Shown here: positions 5,179-8,392 of the stretch, piece by piece | Position numbering within the stretch: position 1 is the stretch's first letter | How the letters are laid out: each line of letters begins with the position of its first letter | Source: CAZDAW01 sp964503685 | Lineage (GTDB): Bacteria; Chloroflexota; Anaerolineae; Anaerolineales; Anaerolineaceae | Reading direction: 5' to 3' | Length of the DNA: 8,392 nt | Assembly: GCA_964503685.1 (NCBI GenBank) | Contig: CAZDAW010000124.1 | Location: 1 to 8,392, forward strand | Made by a program: the position numbers and the translations under genes | The notes under the pieces: generated by a model | The model's input: the letters and a program-made list of their open reading frames with translations, nothing else | What the model was told of the DNA's origin: nothing | Database searches by the model: none

Positions 5179-6684
5179 ATGTCCGAGGTGGAATATATTG
5201 CAGCCATAGATCAGGGTACGACCAGCACGCGATGCATGATATTTGATCGAGAGGGACGGGTTATTTCTATTGATCAAAAAGAGCATCGCCAAATCTATCC
5301 AAAACCAGGCTGGGTGGAGCATGACCCTCTGGAGATATGGCACCGAACGCAAGAAGTTATACGTTCGGCAATTCAGAAAGCCCAAATTCGAATTGAACAA
5401 ATCGTTGCATTCGGGATTACCAATCAGAGAGAAACGACGGTTATCTGGAATAAACATACCGGCAAACCCTATTGTAATGCTATTGTCTGGCAGGATACCC
5501 GGACGGACCAAATTTGCAACCTGCTTGCCCAGGAAGGCGGGCAGGATCGTTTTCGGGAAAAGGTTGGTTTACCGTTGGCCACATATTTTTCTGGGCCAAA
5601 GATCAAGTGGGTATTGGATAATATTCCAGATGTTCGTAAGGATGCCGAAAAAGGGGACGCGCTTTTTGGTAATATTGATACCTGGTTGATCTGGAATCTG
5701 ACTGGCGGTGCAAAATGCGGGGGTGTTCACGTGACTGATGTGACGAATGCTTCGCGGACGATGTTAATGAATTTAAAAACTTTACAATGGGATAGCGAGA
5801 TTCTTAAAACCTTGGATATTCCAGCCAGTATGCTTCCCCAAATTCAATCATCTTCGCAGGTTTACGGTTCTGCGGATGGCGATTGGGGAGGGATTCCGGT
5901 ATCGGGTGACCTGGGCGACCAACAGGCAGCATTATTTGGGCAGGCCTGTTATGATCCTGGTGATGCCAAGAATACATATGGAACGGGTTGTTTTATGTTG
6001 ATGAATACGGGCGCAAAAGTCATTCCCAGTTCCAGCGGTTTATTGACAACGGTCGGATACAAAATTGGCGACCAACCGGCAATCTATTGTCTGGAGGGGT
6101 CTATTGCAATTACCGGCGCCCTGGTGCAGTGGCTGCGGGATAACCTGGGAATTATACAGAATTCTGCGGATATCGAATCTCTGGCAAAATCGGTGGAAAA
6201 TAACGGCGGAATATATATTGTGCCAGCTTTTTCAGGTTTGTACGCTCCTTATTGGCGCAGCGACGCGCGGGGCGTGGTTGTTGGGTTGACCCGCTATATT
6301 AATCGAGGACATCTGGCGCGTGCCGCCTTAGAGGCAACAGCCTATCAGACTCGTGAAGTTCTTGAAGCTATGGAAAAAGATTCCGGGGTAAATTTAAAAG
6401 CCTTGAAAGTTGATGGTGGAATGGTGGTAAATAATTTATTAATGCAATTTCAGGCAGATATTTTAAATGTGCCGGTGATTCGTCCGGTGATATCTGAAAC
6501 GACAGCCCTGGGCGCGGCTTATGTGGCTGGTTTAGCTGTTGGTTTCTGGAATGGCTTTGATGAATTGCGTACATACTGGCGAGAAGCGAATTCATGGAAA
6601 CCACAAATGGCAGAAGCGACACGTCAAAAAATGTATGCCGGATGGAAGAAAGCAGTTACTCGAACATTTGATTGGGTTGAATAA
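5179..6684 (+). CDS. glpK: Glycerol kinase
   Basis: Cytoplasmic ATP-dependent phosphorylation of glycerol to sn-glycerol 3-phosphate; FGGY sugar-kinase family. At 501 aa it is essentially the same length as E. coli GlpK. Domain I begins with the phosphate-binding AAIDQGTTSTR (8-18), then ITNQRETTVIW with R84/E85, AIVWQDTRT, and the FGGY-type YFSGPKIKWVLDN (136-148). The catalytic base is D247 in GDQQAALFGQ. Next come NTYGTGCFMLMNTG (265-278), GLYAPYWRSDARGVVVGLT (353-371) and the domain II nucleotide loop VDGGMVVNN (411-419). The regulatory loop before D247 (GSADGDWGGIP) has neither the E. coli fructose-1,6-bisphosphate loop nor the phosphorylatable histidine of Firmicutes enzymes. No glpF, glpD or glpR is adjacent; instead it heads a run with a phosphatase and a reductase. 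Confidence 0.97.
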   Translation: MSEVEYIAAIDQGTTSTRCMIFDREGRVISIDQKEHRQIYPKPGWVEHDPLEIWHRTQEVIRSAIQKAQIRIEQIVAFGITNQRETTVIWNKHTGKPYCNAIVWQDTRTDQICNLLAQEGGQDRFREKVGLPLATYFSGPKIKWVLDNIPDVRKDAEKGDALFGNIDTWLIWNLTGGAKCGGVHVTDVTNASRTMLMNLKTLQWDSEILKTLDIPASMLPQIQSSSQVYGSADGDWGGIPVSGDLGDQQAALFGQACYDPGDAKNTYGTGCFMLMNTGAKVIPSSSGLLTTVGYKIGDQPAIYCLEGSIAITGALVQWLRDNLGIIQNSADIESLAKSVENNGGIYIVPAFSGLYAPYWRSDARGVVVGLTRYINRGHLARAALEATAYQTREVLEAMEKDSGVNLKALKVDGGMVVNNLLMQFQADILNVPVIRPVISETTALGAAYVAGLAVGFWNGFDELRTYWREANSWKPQMAEATRQKMYAGWKKAVTRTFDWVE

Positions 6685-6689
6685 TTAAG

Positions 6690-7358
6690 ATGCGTTCACA
6701 TCAATTTACTTTAGTACGACACGGTGAATCGGTAGGGAATGCAAATAATTTTTCCCAGGGGCAGAAGGATTTTCCGTTATCCGAATTAGGCAAGAAACAA
6801 GCGAATGCTTTAGGCTCCTACTGGAAAAATACAAAAATGGTTTTTGATCAGATTGTTTCAAGTCCACTTTCACGCGCCAGAGAGACCGCTGAAATTATTT
6901 CAGGCTGGTTGGGTTCATGCAGAGTCTCATACGATCCGATATGGATGGAAAGAGATAGTGGTAAAAGAGCAGGTTTGAAGGAGGAGGTGGCCGAATGTTT
7001 GTATCCGCGACCAGCTTTTTTGAACCCTTTTCAACCTATTGGCGAAACTGGCGAAAGCCGTTGGGAATTATTTTTACGAGCCGGCAATGCAGTTCAAAAA
7101 ATGGTCAGGCTACCCGCAGGAAATTATTTAATCGTATCTCACGGAGCTATGTTGAATATGGTGATGTATGCGATATTAGGGATTGTACCGCAAGCGAATT
7201 CGACCGGGGTGCGTTTTCGGTTTGATAATACAGCATTTGTGTCCGTAATTTACGACCCGGATGAACATCATTGGATTGTGACAGGTTTTAACAAGTCTCC
7301 GCATTTAGAATTGATTCAATCAGAAACAGCGATTGGGCGGCGAGATTTCCAATTATGA
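6690..7358 (+). CDS. Histidine phosphatase superfamily protein (phosphoglycerate-mutase-like)
   Basis: Probably a cytoplasmic phosphatase acting through a phosphohistidine intermediate; the substrate is unknown. The 222 aa carry the full catalytic set: R10-H11-G12-E13 (LVRHGES), R62 in SSPLSRARETAE, the acid/base candidate E87 in WMERDSGKRAG, and the second histidine H151 in IVSHGAML. The layout is that of the broad cofactor-independent phosphatase branch (CobC/GpmB/PhoE-like). It lacks the extra features needed to call a true phosphoglycerate mutase, so no gene symbol is given. It starts 5 bases after the glpK stop with only a weak ribosome site, and its stop overlaps the next start (ATGA), so all three genes are probably one transcript. 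A substrate linked to glycerol or pantothenate metabolism would be speculation. Confidence 0.88.
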   Translation: MRSHQFTLVRHGESVGNANNFSQGQKDFPLSELGKKQANALGSYWKNTKMVFDQIVSSPLSRARETAEIISGWLGSCRVSYDPIWMERDSGKRAGLKEEVAECLYPRPAFLNPFQPIGETGESRWELFLRAGNAVQKMVRLPAGNYLIVSHGAMLNMVMYAILGIVPQANSTGVRFRFDNTAFVSVIYDPDEHHWIVTGFNKSPHLELIQSETAIGRRDFQL

Positions 7359-8392
7359 TTGCGGATACTCATACTTCATTCAAATTCCTGGTTTTTGGTG
7401 CAGGAGCCATCGGAACATATATCGGCGGCAGTCTTGCATTATCAGGCCAATCAGTTGTTTTTATTGAGCGTCCGCAGGTTGTGGGCAAGCTTATTCATGA
7501 TGGATTACATCTCTCGTTAAGGGGGAAAGAATATCATATCAAATCGCCTGTGATTGTTGGTTCAGTGGAGGAAGCGATAACATCTGGGCCGTTTGATATA
7601 GCGATCTTCGCGGTTAAATCATACGATACTCAAAGTACATTGAATGAATTGGCGCCTTATGCGGTAGCATTACCACCCTTTTTATGTTTACAGAATGGTG
7701 TAGAGAATGAAATGAAATTGGCCTCTGTTTTGGGGGACAAACGCGTTATACCCGGTTCAGTATTAAGTGCAATTGGGCGCAGGGGTTCAGGCGACATTGT
7801 TTTAGAGAAGCTCCGCGGAATAGCAATTGCCAGTGGCCATCCGCTCTCGTCAGTGGTAACAGGAATTTTTAGTGCGGCTGGTCTAAATGCGATGCTCAGC
7901 CCGAATGCAGAAAATATGAAATGGTCAAAGATGTTGACTAACTTGCTGGCAAATGCGAGCGCGGCAATATTAAATATGCCGCCGGCGGAAATATTTATGC
8001 ATCCTGGTTTATATCATCTGGAAGTCGAACAAATTCGTGAGGCAATTCGTGTTATGGATGCTCAAAATATTAAGCTTGTAGATTTGCCAGGAACGCCTGT
8101 GCGGGCCTTAGTTAATTCTATGACGCGTATGCCGGAATGGTTTACCCGCCCTCTCATTGGCCGTTCACTGGGAAAGGGGAGAGGGGGAAAAATGCCCTCT
8201 TTTCATATTGATTTGCACAGCGGGGTTGGAAAAAGCGAAGTCGAGTATTTGAATGGAGCGGTCGTACGTTTTGGTGAGAAATATAATATTTCAACCCCGG
8301 TAAACCGATTATTAACAAAAACACTGATGGCGATGACAAAAGGAGAGATATCGCTTTCTGAATTTTCGAACCAGCCTGATAAATTATTAAAA
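7355..8392 (+). CDS. Ketopantoate reductase family protein (2-dehydropantoate 2-reductase-like), 3' partial
   Basis: NADPH-dependent reductase of the PanE/ApbA family; the classical member reduces 2-dehydropantoate to pantoate for coenzyme A synthesis. The frame is open from ATG 7355 to the window edge (346 codons, no stop), already beyond the usual 300 or so residues of PanE. It shows the Rossmann motif FGAGAIGTYIGG (14-25), FAVKSYDT (85-92), LQNGVENE with N114, then the catalytic-helix pattern MKWSKMLTNLLANASAAI. Its K192, N196 and N200 correspond to K176/N180/N184 of E. coli PanE. The C-terminal substrate motif is PSFHIDLHSGVGKSEVEYLNGAVV with E295, then STPVNRL. The preceding GKGRGGKM (273-280) belongs to a longer subtype of the family whose members are often of unproven substrate. 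The start overlaps the phosphatase stop (ATGA), implying translational coupling. No panB, panC or panD is nearby, so panE is not assigned as symbol. Confidence 0.9.
   Translation, partial: MIADTHTSFKFLVFGAGAIGTYIGGSLALSGQSVVFIERPQVVGKLIHDGLHLSLRGKEYHIKSPVIVGSVEEAITSGPFDIAIFAVKSYDTQSTLNELAPYAVALPPFLCLQNGVENEMKLASVLGDKRVIPGSVLSAIGRRGSGDIVLEKLRGIAIASGHPLSSVVTGIFSAAGLNAMLSPNAENMKWSKMLTNLLANASAAILNMPPAEIFMHPGLYHLEVEQIREAIRVMDAQNIKLVDLPGTPVRALVNSMTRMPEWFTRPLIGRSLGKGRGGKMPSFHIDLHSGVGKSEVEYLNGAVVRFGEKYNISTPVNRLLTKTLMAMTKGEISLSEFSNQPDKLLK

Noticed and set aside
8149..8200. Polypurine tract with CCCTCTC / GAGAGGG / CCCTCT segments that could form two alternative hairpins.
   Set aside because: It lies within the reductase coding frame and encodes the GKGRGGKM-PS stretch, which I believe is typical of the longer ketopantoate-reductase subtype. 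Codon choice explains it.
8154..8339. 61-codon minus-strand frame near the right edge.
   Set aside because: It lies opposite the conserved C-terminal part of the reductase (PSFHIDL to STPVNRL) and has no ribosome site.

Overview
This window is an ordinary-looking bacterial chromosomal stretch, densely coded and of moderate GC by eye. It has no RNA genes, mobile elements, CRISPR arrays or gene-free stretch over 100 bases. Its style suggests a Gram-positive-like or deep-branching bacterium. My best guess is Chloroflexota (Anaerolineae-like), from the form of the phosphonate-type permeases, the ketopantoate reductase subtype and promoter -10 elements placed right against start codons. That assignment is inference, with no marker gene to prove it.

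Region 1 (1-3220, + strand) is the downstream part of a phosphonate/phosphite/phosphate-ester-type ABC importer operon: phnC (ATPase, 5' end outside the window), then two consecutive permease genes, phnE1 and phnE2. The genes abut (0 and 2 bases apart). A substrate-binding protein (PhnD) is expected upstream, outside the window; no C-P lyase genes are visible. Both permeases are much longer than a classical PhnE (457 and 381 aa, against roughly 260-280). Each carries a related, predicted extracytoplasmic domain of about 115-120 residues with a conserved pair of cysteines, inserted just ahead of the permease core. PhnE1 also has an extra hydrophobic N-terminal module. This is the most unusual thing in the window.

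Region 2 (3165-4103, - strand) is a ten-helix EamA/DMT-family exporter-like protein, convergent with phnE2 and overlapping its 3' end by 56 bases. Its promoter faces away from fmt across an 80-base divergent spacer (4104-4183). In that spacer both genes have an extended -10 element so close to the ATG that leaderless mRNAs are predicted. An imperfect inverted repeat lies between and partly over the promoter elements.

Region 3 (4184-8392, + strand) holds fmt (methionyl-tRNA formyltransferase, true start at 4184), an 83-base gap, then a tight trio: glpK (glycerol kinase), a histidine-phosphatase-superfamily enzyme (5-base gap) and a ketopantoate-reductase-family gene (ATGA overlap) that runs off the right edge. 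GlpK retains its catalytic residues but lacks the recognisable loops used for fructose-1,6-bisphosphate and PTS control in model bacteria. The window therefore mixes import of phosphorus compounds, a drug/metabolite transporter, translation initiation and glycerol/cofactor metabolism. Only phnC-E1-E2 is clearly one functional complex.
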